The notes beneath the pieces are model-generated. The model had not been told where the DNA came from, did not search any database, and was given only the letters and a program-made list of their open reading frames with translations. The position numbers and the translations under genes were made by a program. From Nitrosovibrio sp. Nv4 (GTDB lineage Bacteria > Pseudomonadota > Gammaproteobacteria > Burkholderiales > Nitrosomonadaceae), in contig NZ_OCMZ01000001.1 of assembly GCF_900215485.1 (NCBI RefSeq), positions 682,001 through 746,000 of the forward strand: DNA of 64,000 nt, given 5' to 3'. Below, one piece after another: positions 55,358 to 63,549 of the stretch. Position 1 is the first letter of the stretch; each line of letters opens with the position of its first letter.

Positions 55358-56018
55358 TGGCTAACCCAAGGTGATGAGAAATGGAATGACGGTTCAGGTT
55401 AAATAATCTGGAAAAGCTTTCAGCTGTGGACCGAATGTTCCGGGTATTAAACAGCGCATTGCTGACAGCCACCATGTCGGTCCCCGCATGTATCGGTTCC
55501 GCCGCATTATCGAGAGTAATGCCCCCGATAGCGACAATCGGAATATGCAGTTCAAGCTTCGCGTGACCCAACAGATCTGAGGGCGCAGGTACCGCGCCAG
55601 GTTTTGTGGTGGATGGAAAGAAGGCGCCGAATGCGACATAGTTCGCCCCTTGACGCTCGGCCTCAATAGCATACTCCAGTCTGTCGTAACAGGAGATGCC
55701 GATGATTTTTTCAGCCCCCAACTCGCGTCGCGCTTCGGTCATGCCAACATCGTCCCGGCCCAGATGTACGCCATCCGCACCGACTTCCATTGCGAGATCA
55801 AGGTAATCGTTGATAATGAAGGGTACGCGGAATTTCCGGCAAAGATGAGCAAGTGAATGTGCCTGCTCCAAACGCAGCGCAATATCGGTTGTCTTGCTGC
55901 GGTATTGGACGAGCGCCGTGCCTCCTGCCAGCACGAGTTGTGTCATCCTGATGAGGCGCGACGTGTCTGCCACATCCGGTGTAATTGCGTACAGGCCGGA
56001 AAACTTCGGCTGCATCAT
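55347..56018 (-). CDS. thiE: Thiamine-phosphate synthase
   Basis: This ~223-residue TIM-barrel enzyme joins HMP-PP and [49 protein letters not shown], and [15 protein letters not shown] are the diagnostic segments. The frame is open for another ~100 residues upstream, but ATG 56018, 14 bp after thiD with GGAAAG before it, gives the usual length and start. The upstream extension would overlap thiD and has no family match. Confidence 0.92.
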   Translation of the reverse strand: MMQPKFSGLYAITPDVADTSRLIRMTQLVLAGGTALVQYRSKTTDIALRLEQAHSLAHLCRKFRVPFIINDYLDLAMEVGADGVHLGRDDVGMTEARRELGAEKIIGISCYDRLEYAIEAERQGANYVAFGAFFPSTTKPGAVPAPSDLLGHAKLELHIPIVAIGGITLDNAAEPIHAGTDMVAVSNALFNTRNIRSTAESFSRLFNLNRHSISHHLGLANVT

Positions 56019-56031
56019 CTTTCCGACCACA

Positions 56032-56871
56032 TCATTTTTCCTTGCTTCCGTTTCCGCCGTCGTGATCGTCACGGGCCCAGAATAATCTGTCCGGCAGGTG
56101 CTGCCCCATCCCTGGACGAAATCCCGCTTTAAGCGACTGCCAGGTATACTCTTGCGCTTCATAGACTCCTTCGGCGATCGGCAGCCCGTTTGCAAGCGCG
56201 GCGGCGATAGCCGAGGCAAGAGTGCAGCCCGACCCGTGGTAGGAGCCTGCCAGTCGATCCCAGGAATCGGTGCGAACAATGCCATCCGTCCCGTACAAGT
56301 GGTTAACCACCTGGGATGTATTTTCATGAGTTCCAGTGATTAACACATATTCGCAACCCATGTGCAAAAGCCGGCCCGCACATTGGTTCAGATGCGGCAT
56401 ATCGTCGTCATCCTCGTCATCCTGCGCGAGCCGTCTTGCTTCTATGCTGTTGGGGGTAATGATGGTTGCCTGGGGAAGCAGCAATTCCCGCATCGCTGCC
56501 ACCATTTCCTCACTGGCGAGCTCATCGCCACGGCCTGAGGCAAGCACGGGGTCCAGCACTAACGGAATATTGGGATAATCGGAAACTACTTCGGCAATGG
56601 CTGTGATAATTTCAACGCTGCCTAATAGCCCGATTTTAAAAACATGTACCGGCATGTCTTCCAGGACCGCCCGCGCCTGATCCACCACCCATTCCGGGTC
56701 CAGCGCCATCACGTCGTCCACTCCGGCCGTATCCTGCACAGTAACCGCGGTGATCACCGTCAGGGGATGACATCCCATGCTGGCAAGCGTAAGGATATCA
56801 GCCTGGATACCCGCGCCACCGGTAGAGTCGCTAGCAGCAAAAGAAAGTACTGTAGGGGGTGGCTGAGACAT
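56032..56871 (-). CDS. thiD: Hydroxymethylpyrimidine/phosphomethylpyrimidine kinase
   Basis: This 279-residue ribokinase-fold enzyme has LSFAASDSTGGAGIQADILT at the start, VLDPVLASGRGDELA and GSGCTLASAIAAALANG near the ATP site. It phosphorylates HMP for ThiE, encoded 14 bp downstream. A run of Asp residues (DDEDDDD-like, near residue 150) is unusual but lies in a surface loop. Confidence 0.94.
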   Translation of the reverse strand: MSQPPPTVLSFAASDSTGGAGIQADILTLASMGCHPLTVITAVTVQDTAGVDDVMALDPEWVVDQARAVLEDMPVHVFKIGLLGSVEIITAIAEVVSDYPNIPLVLDPVLASGRGDELASEEMVAAMRELLLPQATIITPNSIEARRLAQDDEDDDDMPHLNQCAGRLLHMGCEYVLITGTHENTSQVVNHLYGTDGIVRTDSWDRLAGSYHGSGCTLASAIAAALANGLPIAEGVYEAQEYTWQSLKAGFRPGMGQHLPDRLFWARDDHDGGNGSKEK

Positions 56872-56920
56872 GGGCTAATACCGTAAAATGACATTTTAAC
56901 CCAAATTACTCTCGCTCATC

Positions 56921-57109
56921 ATGCCTACGACCGAAACTCGCGTTTACCGTTGTTACATGTGTCTCATTTGTGGTTTCATATACGACGAAGCCGAAGGGTC
57001 GCCGCAGGAAGGAATTCCGCCTGGTACTCGGTGGGAAGACGTGCCGATGAATTGGACTTGCCCGGAATGTGCCGCACGGAAGGAGGATTTTGAGATGGTG
57101 GAGATCTGA
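56921..57109 (+). CDS. Rubredoxin
   Basis: This 62-residue one-iron electron carrier has four Cys ligands: CxxC in MCLICGFIYDEAEG and CxxC in WTCPECAARKEDF. The N-terminal TRVYRCYM is typical. It is divergent from thiD and directly abuts gloA (TGA then ATG). Confidence 0.95.
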   Translation: MPTTETRVYRCYMCLICGFIYDEAEGSPQEGIPPGTRWEDVPMNWTCPECAARKEDFEMVEI

Positions 57110-57493
57110 ATGCGCATTCTTCATACCATGCTTCGCGTTGGCAACCTGGAAAAATCCATTGCTTTCTACACCGATGTGCTGGGAATGAAACTGTTGCGGC
57201 GGAAGGACTACCCCGAGGGAAAATTTACGCTGGCGTTCGTCGGTTATCAGGATGAGGCAGAAGGCGCGGTATTGGAATTGACCCACAACTGGGACGTGCA
57301 AAAATATGACTTGGGCACGGGCTACGGACATATTGCCATAGCAGTCGATAATGCTTATGAAGCTTGCGAAGAAGTGAAAAAGCGCGGCGGCAGGGTTACA
57401 CGCGAGGCCGGGCCTATGAAGCACGGCGCCACCGTTATTGCATTTGTGGAAGATCCGGACGGTTACAAGGTCGAGCTCATACAGAAAAAGTAG
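57110..57493 (+). CDS. gloA: Lactoylglutathione lyase (glyoxalase I)
   Basis: This 127-residue metalloenzyme detoxifies methylglyoxal with glutathione. Ligands H5, E56, H74 and E122 match the E. coli enzyme exactly, and length and metal pattern fit the Ni-type. It is co-transcribed with the rubredoxin gene. Confidence 0.96.
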   Translation: MRILHTMLRVGNLEKSIAFYTDVLGMKLLRRKDYPEGKFTLAFVGYQDEAEGAVLELTHNWDVQKYDLGTGYGHIAIAVDNAYEACEEVKKRGGRVTREAGPMKHGATVIAFVEDPDGYKVELIQKK

Positions 57494-57530
57494 TATAGGT
57501 ATAAGTAGTGGCTTCTCGACCGCAACTAAA

Positions 57531-57827
57531 CTAAGGCATGTCTTCGTCCTGCCTGTCCTGCCACATGAGAAACAAAACGGCAACCGTGATTATCGTGAGA
57601 GGCAGGATCACATACAGGCCGAGCGCGTAACCAGCTCCATCGCCGTGATCATGAGGCGGTGATGTGCTTATTATCTTGTAGGCGTGAACTGTGCCGACAG
57701 TAAGCGCCAGGACAAGGCCTGCCATGCGACGGTTCCTTATCACGGCGCGACCAGCCAGTTGGTTGAGTAAATGCGCACCGTAGTAACCGAGGAAGTAGAT
57801 CGCGATATAGAAGATTAAAGCACCCAT
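57531..57827 (-). CDS. Small membrane protein, hypothetical
   Basis: This 98-residue protein has three hydrophobic segments (ALIFYIAIYFLGYYGAHLL, MAGLVLALTVGTVHAY, and LGLYVILPLTIITVAVLFLMW) separated by short basic or His-rich loops (SPPHDHGDG). I do not recognise it. It is convergent with gloA. Confidence 0.6.
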   Translation of the reverse strand: MGALIFYIAIYFLGYYGAHLLNQLAGRAVIRNRRMAGLVLALTVGTVHAYKIISTSPPHDHGDGAGYALGLYVILPLTIITVAVLFLMWQDRQDEDMP

Positions 57828-58061
57828 AGCGTCCCTGGATTCTTATGAACTCACCTCTAGAATAGAACCTGACACCGGGGAATCAATCCCCATTTATCCT
57901 TCTTGTTCCTTATCCATTTTTCCCTCAGGCTTTTTTATCAGTAAAAGGGGGATTCCTGTCCAGTCCATGGGTCATGGCTCATGAATGATATAGGACGTTA
58001 AAATGCATTCGCGCGCTTGTCGACTCATGGTTTTTACATTTGCCCCGCGCTGGCGCAGTCT

Positions 58062-58875
58062 TCAAGACGCGCGTCGAGAATGTGTATCCGCCGATCTTCC
58101 TGGGCAAAGCATTCTTCTCCGGTGATGGATGCCGAACTTGGACGGCAAGCGCTCTGAGAATGTCAGGTAGCCTATTATAGGCGGCTTCCTGGTCTCGGCG
58201 CGATGAGACTTAACCTTATCCAGCGGCATTGGTCGCCGCCGTGGCGGCATCACGGCGGCATGTTCTCGCCCGAGATACCCAGCTTACTCGGATACTTCAG
58301 CACTACCTCGAAATAAATGGAATTGGGCATGAGTGCGATCATGGCGTGTCCATACAAATTGTTCCTGGCCGACTGAATAAGGGCGCATCCTGGTTCTGTC
58401 CACGTCCCGCTGCTTCCAGGTATTCTTCTATCAGGGTCAATGTGCCAGGATCGGTCGGAACAAAGTGTATCTTGCCACCTTTTCCCTTCACCTGGAGATG
58501 TGGAACCCCTGGCGCGTCTGGTTGTAACCCTTCACCTTGGCCTGGCCAGTTCCTGACGTCTGATTCCCGGTAGAGCAGCGTGGGGAGAATGGCCGGATGG
58601 CGCTTGCCCTTGAGTGTGCCAGCATCGGGAGCATTCAGCAGGACGCGCCTGGTATCACCAATGGGGGGATTTTTCCTATCGCGATTCCACTATCGGGCGC
58701 TTCTCCTTCTTGACTGGATGGTGGGTCACGCATTGTTCTCGCACAGATACTCGAACAGGGAAGGGATGACAGGGCCGCGAGCTTCCTGCGGATGCTCGCG
58801 CCGCCCAACTGCTGTGCTTCCAGGGTCTTGCGCCAGGCAAGCACGTGGCTGCGGATGAGCCGGATTGTAAGTCTA
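58062..58875 (-). pseudogene. Decayed tyrosine-type recombinase/integrase
   Basis: Reading the minus strand with several frame changes gives a near-complete integrase: SHVLAWRKTLEAQQLGGASIRRKLAALSSL (N-terminal SAM-like domain), VTHHPVKKEKRPIVES, DRKNPPIGDTRRVLLNAPDA, GTLKGKRHPAILPTLLY, then GVPHLQVKGKGGKIHFVPTDPGTL and DAPLFS in the catalytic domain, and a weak ATAATNA (ATAATNALEHEADI-type) box. At least four frameshifts or stops disrupt it, and the catalytic C-terminus is garbled. The adjoining 57828-58061 holds nothing else recognised. Confidence 0.85.
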
Positions 58876-59283
58876 CTCGAGTTCTTCGATTGCGAGCCGA
58901 TGGTAGCGGTGCGCAAACTCAAACGGCACACGGCGAATAACGTTCATTGCGCGATCCACGGAGGTTTTTTCAGGTGCATAGATTACCAAGAAAGAGGCGC
59001 CCTCCTCGGCGGCTTTCAAGTGAATCTCAATGACCTTGTCCGCCCCGCCTAGACGAGGCAGGAAGCCCCCGGTATCAAGATTACGCTCCGCAGCTTCAGC
59101 CACTTCCTTACACGTGAAAAATTCACAGTCCTCAGGCACATATCCACCTGTAAACAAATCCTGCTGTACTTGTTTAGCATCTTCCTTACTCTTAAATCCA
59201 ACCACAAGATAACCAATAGGGTAAAACAGACCAAAGCTCGTGGGATATTTGCGCGATTCATTTGTTGTATTCTGATCACCCAT
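58873..59283 (-). CDS. Hypothetical soluble protein
   Basis: This 136-residue protein starts at MGDQNTTNES with GGAGAACGAG ribosome-binding site before ATG 59283; an in-frame ATG further upstream (59313) is less likely. The sequence YLVVGFKSKEDAKQVQQDLFTGGY and VIEIHLKAAEEGASFLVIYAP looks like an alpha/beta stress-protein-type fold. I do not recognise the family. It sits among mobile-element relics but has intact codon use, so it may be a real conserved gene. Confidence 0.6.
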   Translation of the reverse strand: MGDQNTTNESRKYPTSFGLFYPIGYLVVGFKSKEDAKQVQQDLFTGGYVPEDCEFFTCKEVAEAAERNLDTGGFLPRLGGADKVIEIHLKAAEEGASFLVIYAPEKTSVDRAMNVIRRVPFEFAHRYHRLAIEELE

Positions 59284-59527
59284 AACTCGTTCTCCAGTAT
59301 AGTTATTAATCAATACAGCCTAGTACATCTTACTCAATCGATCTGCACGTACGTAAATGCTACTTCAACAGCTAACAGGCGTTAATAAGCTAACTACCTC
59401 AAGCATATTATGCATAGCGTCCGAAAACCTCCTAGTAATGCCTCGTCCGGTCGGCTGCGGCTTTACAAAACGACCCGATCCTATGATTAGCTCCTTTTGC
59501 AAATAAATTAAGAATTCGGAAAGGAAT

Positions 59528-59608
59528 TCAAGAATAAAGAACAAAGGCTACCAGGGTTGCCGTCATGCTAAGAAAATATGAAATGGCGAGAAGTCTTCCT
59601 GTTGTCAT
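59528..59608 (-). CDS. Candidate 26-residue membrane microprotein
   Basis: ATG (59608) has an AAAGGAGACG ribosome-binding site at ideal spacing. The translation (MTTGRLLAISYFLSMTATLV followed by AFVLYS) is a single hydrophobic helix, a pattern of tiny membrane proteins. The good ribosome-binding site is the main evidence. Its role is unknown. Confidence 0.45.
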   Translation of the reverse strand: MTTGRLLAISYFLSMTATLVAFVLYS

Positions 59609-59827
59609 AATCGTCTCCTTTGTCGGTAGTTGGATACCCGTAGCAAAAGTACGATCAATTGTGAAGTACTTGTGAATTATTTGTGATCTTTATGTTAGGA
59701 CAATTTTCTGGCAACTAAATTCCCTTCAAAGATTTTTTCCCGATGGGGCCGAGCTTGAGGTATCGAAAGACTTCCCGCAGGATGATGACAGTAGGTAGCG
59801 GCGTGCCGGTATAAGTTCTAACAGTAT

Positions 59828-60013
59828 GGGTTCCCCCTCCAACTCTTTCATGGGCAGCGCTGAGACATCCAGACCGCCATATCTGCTTTCCTTTTATAGG
59901 AAGTAGCTGAACTTACCCCTGCTTTCGCGCCAGATCCCGTTGAACGCAACTCCGCTATCGGCTTCCTTCAATATCCCAGCAATCCGGCTTTCTGTAAATC
60001 GCGATTTCTTTAT
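59828..60013 (-). pseudogene. IS3-family OrfA relic
   Basis: The minus strand, with one start codon changed to ATA and two frame changes, gives KKSRFTESRIAGILKEADSGV, SSATSYKRK and RYGGLDVSALPMKELEGEP, the order of IS3-group OrfA proteins (MKKSRFTESQIV...SSATYYKWK...YGG...RLKELEEEN). The OrfB part is not seen. It is a dead fragment. Confidence 0.8.
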
Positions 60014-60164
60014 TTGAACCTCGAGGCAAAACCCTGCCGGAAGTTCCGCTTTTCGCTTTCTCTCAATTGGGGGCTAGTCCAGGAAGCTTACGCGGGGACT
60101 ATTACAACGAATAAAAAACATATTGCAAAAGAGAATTTTTAAAATTCCTTAGAAAAACACGAAT

Positions 60165-60183
60165 CATAATCGTTATCATTATT
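60165..60183. promoter_or_regulatory. Fur-like box upstream of the PEP-CTERM gene
   Basis: CATAATCGTTATCATTATT, read on the minus strand, matches 15 of 19 positions of the E. coli Fur consensus GATAATGATAATCATTATC. It lies ~180 bp before ATG 60364. Iron control of the PEP-CTERM gene is possible but unproven. Confidence 0.5.
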
Positions 60184-60363
60184 GTAGAGCTGATATTGCC
60201 CATCGAAACAGGTGAACTGGATATTAATGACAGGAACGCCAGGGGGACTGAAACAGAAAGATTTAACACAACTCGGGGAGGGTGATATTTGGAAATAGAT
60301 ATCTTGTTTGGCACGGAGAATAGATCGATTTAAAAAATTAATAACCTGATTGGAGGTAATAAA

Positions 60364-61077
60364 ATGGACTTGAAGCTGAATCTCGCCCAAAAAATGGGCG
60401 TTTCCATGTCATTGTTAGCAATGTCTCTTCTCGCTAGTCCGGCGCACGCAGTTGACTGGACTGAGGTTGGTGATGCAGGCCAATTGGTGGGTACGTCACA
60501 AGAGCCGACAGGTGATGGTCGATTGAGAAATATCTACGGAACCATTTCGACCACTAATGACGTAGATTTGTACAGGCTTTACATTTCCAATCCCGATACA
60601 TTCTCCGCGTCTGTCAACTCTACCAGTGGCGACCTTGACTCCGCGATCGCATTGTTTAACGATGGAGGATTCGCTCTATATGCAAATGACGACGCCATGC
60701 TTGGCACGCGCAATGCGGCCTTGCCGGCTGGCAACGTACATGGTCCACAGGCACCGGGTTGGTATCATCTGGCAGTAGTTCCCCTTGGCACGCCTCCGGT
60801 AAGCGGTGATGGCTTTACTCCCGACCATTATATGTTTCCCAATGTCAGTTCTCCCTATACCCAGATCCTCACTGCGACGGGTCCAGGGGGAGCATCACCC
60901 CTAACGGGATGGGCGCCGGTAGACAGTATGGTACTTGATGAGGGGTACCGTTTAAGACTTTCAGGAGTGCAAGTTTCTCCCGTTCCCGAGCCGGAAACCT
61001 ATGCCATGTTGCTTGCCGGCCTCGGATTGATCGGCACTATGGTTCGGCGGAGAAAAGGTTTCATCAATCAGCAGTAG
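60364..61077 (+). CDS. PEP-CTERM protein, exosortase substrate
   Basis: This 237-residue secreted protein has a signal peptide ending SPAHA (~residue 28), a beta-rich middle domain, and a C-terminal PEP-CTERM tail: VPEPETYAMLLAGLGLIG (PEP motif, hydrophobic helix) then a basic MVRRRK. Exosortase cleaves this tail and attaches the protein to the outside of the cell, linked to exopolysaccharide. The exosortase-associated genes at 1-2.4 kb show the system exists in this organism. Strong ribosome-binding site GGAGGT; possible Fur box upstream. Confidence 0.9.
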   Translation: MDLKLNLAQKMGVSMSLLAMSLLASPAHAVDWTEVGDAGQLVGTSQEPTGDGRLRNIYGTISTTNDVDLYRLYISNPDTFSASVNSTSGDLDSAIALFNDGGFALYANDDAMLGTRNAALPAGNVHGPQAPGWYHLAVVPLGTPPVSGDGFTPDHYMFPNVSSPYTQILTATGPGGASPLTGWAPVDSMVLDEGYRLRLSGVQVSPVPEPETYAMLLAGLGLIGTMVRRRKGFINQQ

Positions 61078-61583
61078 ATTGACTTTCCATTTTGTGATTT
61101 TGGGAAGATTTCTAACCACAGAAAACTGGAAAAAGAAAGAACAATCAGAATAAACCTGACCAAAACCCTAAGATTGCGTCAGGAAAATTTTGTTTGTGAG
61201 GGTAAAATCCGGGAAGCTTGTGGGGTGATCGCCGTAGGAAACCTGGTGGAGAGTGCTTTTTCCGTCCATCGGGTTTCCCATCAGACTGACATGGGTACGA
61301 TCAATTGGATAGCGATGAAGTCCATAATCCATATCACGTCAATGCATGCTTCCTTGTAACCGGCCTCTCAACGATTGACCTGGAAATGAGAGCAATAAGT
61401 AGAGAGTACGGTTACCGCTCCAAATCCTGCTCCTCGCGATCATGCCCCAGCTTCGGATGTTTCGTTGATATGGTGTGCAGTGATGCGCCTTCGCGGCACA
61501 TGACGTTTAAGCCGGTTATGGTTCATCTCGACGGACTTCTGGTTCCGCTGGAATAAAAATTCCATGGCAATCCGCAGCACCGT
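61078..61583. other. Intergenic, no supported gene
   Basis: About 500 bp between the PEP-CTERM gene and the PLD gene. Short open frames exist but lack ribosome-binding sites and family features. Confidence 0.4.
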
Positions 61584-62168
61584 CTAGTGGTACGGCCGCG
61601 AGTGCTCGTAGTGGCGACGCCAGTTTTGAAGGTAAAGGTCGGCGAGCGCAGCGTTGTCCCGGATTACCAGCACATTCTCCGCATTCCTGTACTGCGCGGC
61701 CTGAGTGAAATTGAAGCTGCCTGTAATCACGATCGCATCCGGATTGCCGGCATCGATCACCATCACCTTGTTGTGGGCGCTGGTATGCTTCGCGTCAGTA
61801 AAAACCGGCACGCCTTCAGCAGCAATTTTCGAGATCAAGCTCGTCGGAATTCTACGGGCCTGCTCCTTGTCGGTAATGACTTTGACGTCCACTCCCCGGT
61901 GCTTGGCTGCGATCAACGCGGCCGCGATTTTGCGGTGGGTAAAACTGAATGTCTGCACCAGAACCTGACGATGTGCGCTACGAATAGCTTCCGCAATAAG
62001 CTCACCGGCATCATCTCCCGGCGTAAAAGCGGCTTGTATTGTGCCGGAGGCAGGAAGAACAAGAGGAGCTTTACGATCGTTATCGGAGGATGGTTCAAAG
62101 GCCGCCGAAGATGCTGCAAACAGTATTGCCAGACAACCCGTTATGAAAGCGCAACGATTTGACGGCAT
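61584..62168 (-). CDS. Phospholipase D-family protein (Nuc-like)
   Basis: This ~194-residue secreted protein has a signal peptide ending FAASSAAF and one HKD motif: AHNKVMVIDAGNPDAIVITGSFNF (HxKx4D). A single HKD per chain, as in Nuc endonuclease, suggests a dimer. Several residues (ALIAAKHRGVDVKVITDKEQ) match Nuc-type PLDs. ATG 62168 overlaps the rsmB stop (ATGA), so the two genes are translationally coupled. Longer starts exist but lack a signal peptide. Confidence 0.85.
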   Translation of the reverse strand: MPSNRCAFITGCLAILFAASSAAFEPSSDNDRKAPLVLPASGTIQAAFTPGDDAGELIAEAIRSAHRQVLVQTFSFTHRKIAAALIAAKHRGVDVKVITDKEQARRIPTSLISKIAAEGVPVFTDAKHTSAHNKVMVIDAGNPDAIVITGSFNFTQAAQYRNAENVLVIRDNAALADLYLQNWRRHYEHSRPYH

Positions 62169-63433
62169 CACGATTCGTTCTTCAGCAGCTCCAAGACTGC
62201 TGCAAAAAATCCATCCGTATTGTGCAAACGGGGTGACAGCTGCAGGAATACGCCCGTGTCGAGCGGAATTTTCTGTTGCACCATCAGTTCGGCGCAATTC
62301 AGCAGCATGAATCGGGGATGACTGGTGAGAAAGTTCTCTACGATCTCCTGGTTCTCTTCCGGCAAAAAGCTGCAGGTAGCATAGATCAGCCTGCCGCCGG
62401 GCTTAAGCAGGTTTGCCGCAGATGAGAGAATCGCCGCTTGCTTGCGCTTGAGTTCTTCTATGCTCTGCGGTGACTGCCGCCATTTCAGATCCGGATTGCG
62501 GCGCAAAGTCCCGAGACCGCTGCATGGTGCATCCACCAGTACCCGGTCTATCTTTCCCGTGAGCCGCTTTACCTTGATGTCATTTTCGTTCATGATCAGT
62601 TGCGGGTACAGGTTGGATAAACCGGAACGCTTGAGGCGAGGCTTGAGGTTGTTCAGACGTTTTTCGGAATTATCGAAAGCATAGAGGCGTCCTTGCGAAT
62701 GCATCAGCGCACCGAGCATCAGCGACTTGCCACCCGCTCCCGCACAAAAATCCACCACCATATCCCGCCGTTTTGGCGCCAGCAAGTAGCCCAGCAATTG
62801 GCTGCCTTCATCCTGAACTTCCACTTTCCCGCTGAGAAATACTTCATGGCGGTTGATCGCCGGCTTGCCCGCGACGCGAATGCCGATCGGTGAATAGGGC
62901 GTGGCGCTGCCTACAATTCCGTCTTTGCCCAGTGATGCAAGCACTTCGTCCCGAGTTGCCAGAATCGTATTGACACGCAAGTCGAGGGGTGCAGCGTGTT
63001 GCAGCGAACGGCCCAGATCAAGGATCTCGCTATCTTCCATAAAACCACGCAGCTTTTCCATCAGCCACTCCGGGAGTTCAGCCTGGATTGAAAGCGCCTG
63101 TGATTCCGGAGAGATTCCTTTAATACCTGCAAGCCATTTTGCTTCAGCCTCGCTGGCGAGCGGTATGAGCTCACGCAAATTCAAGCCTTGAAATTTAGCC
63201 AGGTATGCGAGCAGTAGCGAACGTGGTGTTGCGATCTCGACAGCACTTTCAAGAAAGAACCGGTGACGCAGGATGCCAAAGACGGTCTCCGCGATAAAGG
63301 CGCGGTCGTATGCTCCGAGCATCGGATTTTCACGAAAAAAATACCGCAGTATCGAATCCGCAGGGTGTTTCAGCGGAAGCACGGCGCGCAAGGCAGCGGT
63401 AGCCATGTCCAGATGGGCAGGGGTGAGACGCAT
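62168..63433 (-). CDS. RsmB/NOP-family rRNA (cytosine-5)-methyltransferase
   Basis: This 421-residue enzyme has an N-terminal RNA-binding region and a SAM domain with VVDFCAGAGGKSLMLGAL, catalytic Cys in VDAPCSGLGTLRRNPD and the second Cys in YATCSFLPEENQ. RsmB itself has about 430 residues, but a closely related housekeeping RNA methyltransferase is possible. It is followed by the PLD gene and preceded by the DUF3108 gene, an arrangement common in betaproteobacteria. Confidence 0.87.
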   Translation of the reverse strand: MRLTPAHLDMATAALRAVLPLKHPADSILRYFFRENPMLGAYDRAFIAETVFGILRHRFFLESAVEIATPRSLLLAYLAKFQGLNLRELIPLASEAEAKWLAGIKGISPESQALSIQAELPEWLMEKLRGFMEDSEILDLGRSLQHAAPLDLRVNTILATRDEVLASLGKDGIVGSATPYSPIGIRVAGKPAINRHEVFLSGKVEVQDEGSQLLGYLLAPKRRDMVVDFCAGAGGKSLMLGALMHSQGRLYAFDNSEKRLNNLKPRLKRSGLSNLYPQLIMNENDIKVKRLTGKIDRVLVDAPCSGLGTLRRNPDLKWRQSPQSIEELKRKQAAILSSAANLLKPGGRLIYATCSFLPEENQEIVENFLTSHPRFMLLNCAELMVQQKIPLDTGVFLQLSPRLHNTDGFFAAVLELLKNES

Positions 63434-63549
63434 CTAATATCGATTCGGCAAAAAGTAAGGTAGACCCGTATCGCAAACGCAATACGCATCGTTATATTAA
63501 AGAAGCGCGTGTGGAAAGACGATTACCAGGAGGACAGCCGCCTTCTTGA

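Larger units (their letters stand above)
59609..60363. other. Intergenic region before the PEP-CTERM gene
   Basis: It holds an IS3 OrfA relic (59828-60013) and a Fur-like box (60165-60183). The GGAGGT at 60352-60357 is a strong ribosome-binding site for ATG 60364. No other gene is supported. Confidence 0.5.

Noticed and set aside
60290..60312. TGGCAC upstream of the PEP-CTERM gene as a sigma-54 -24 element
   Set aside because: The required TTGC at -12 spacing is absent.
61305..61556. 83-codon plus-strand frame before the PLD gene
   Set aside because: No ribosome-binding site, Cys/Ser-rich composition and no family features.
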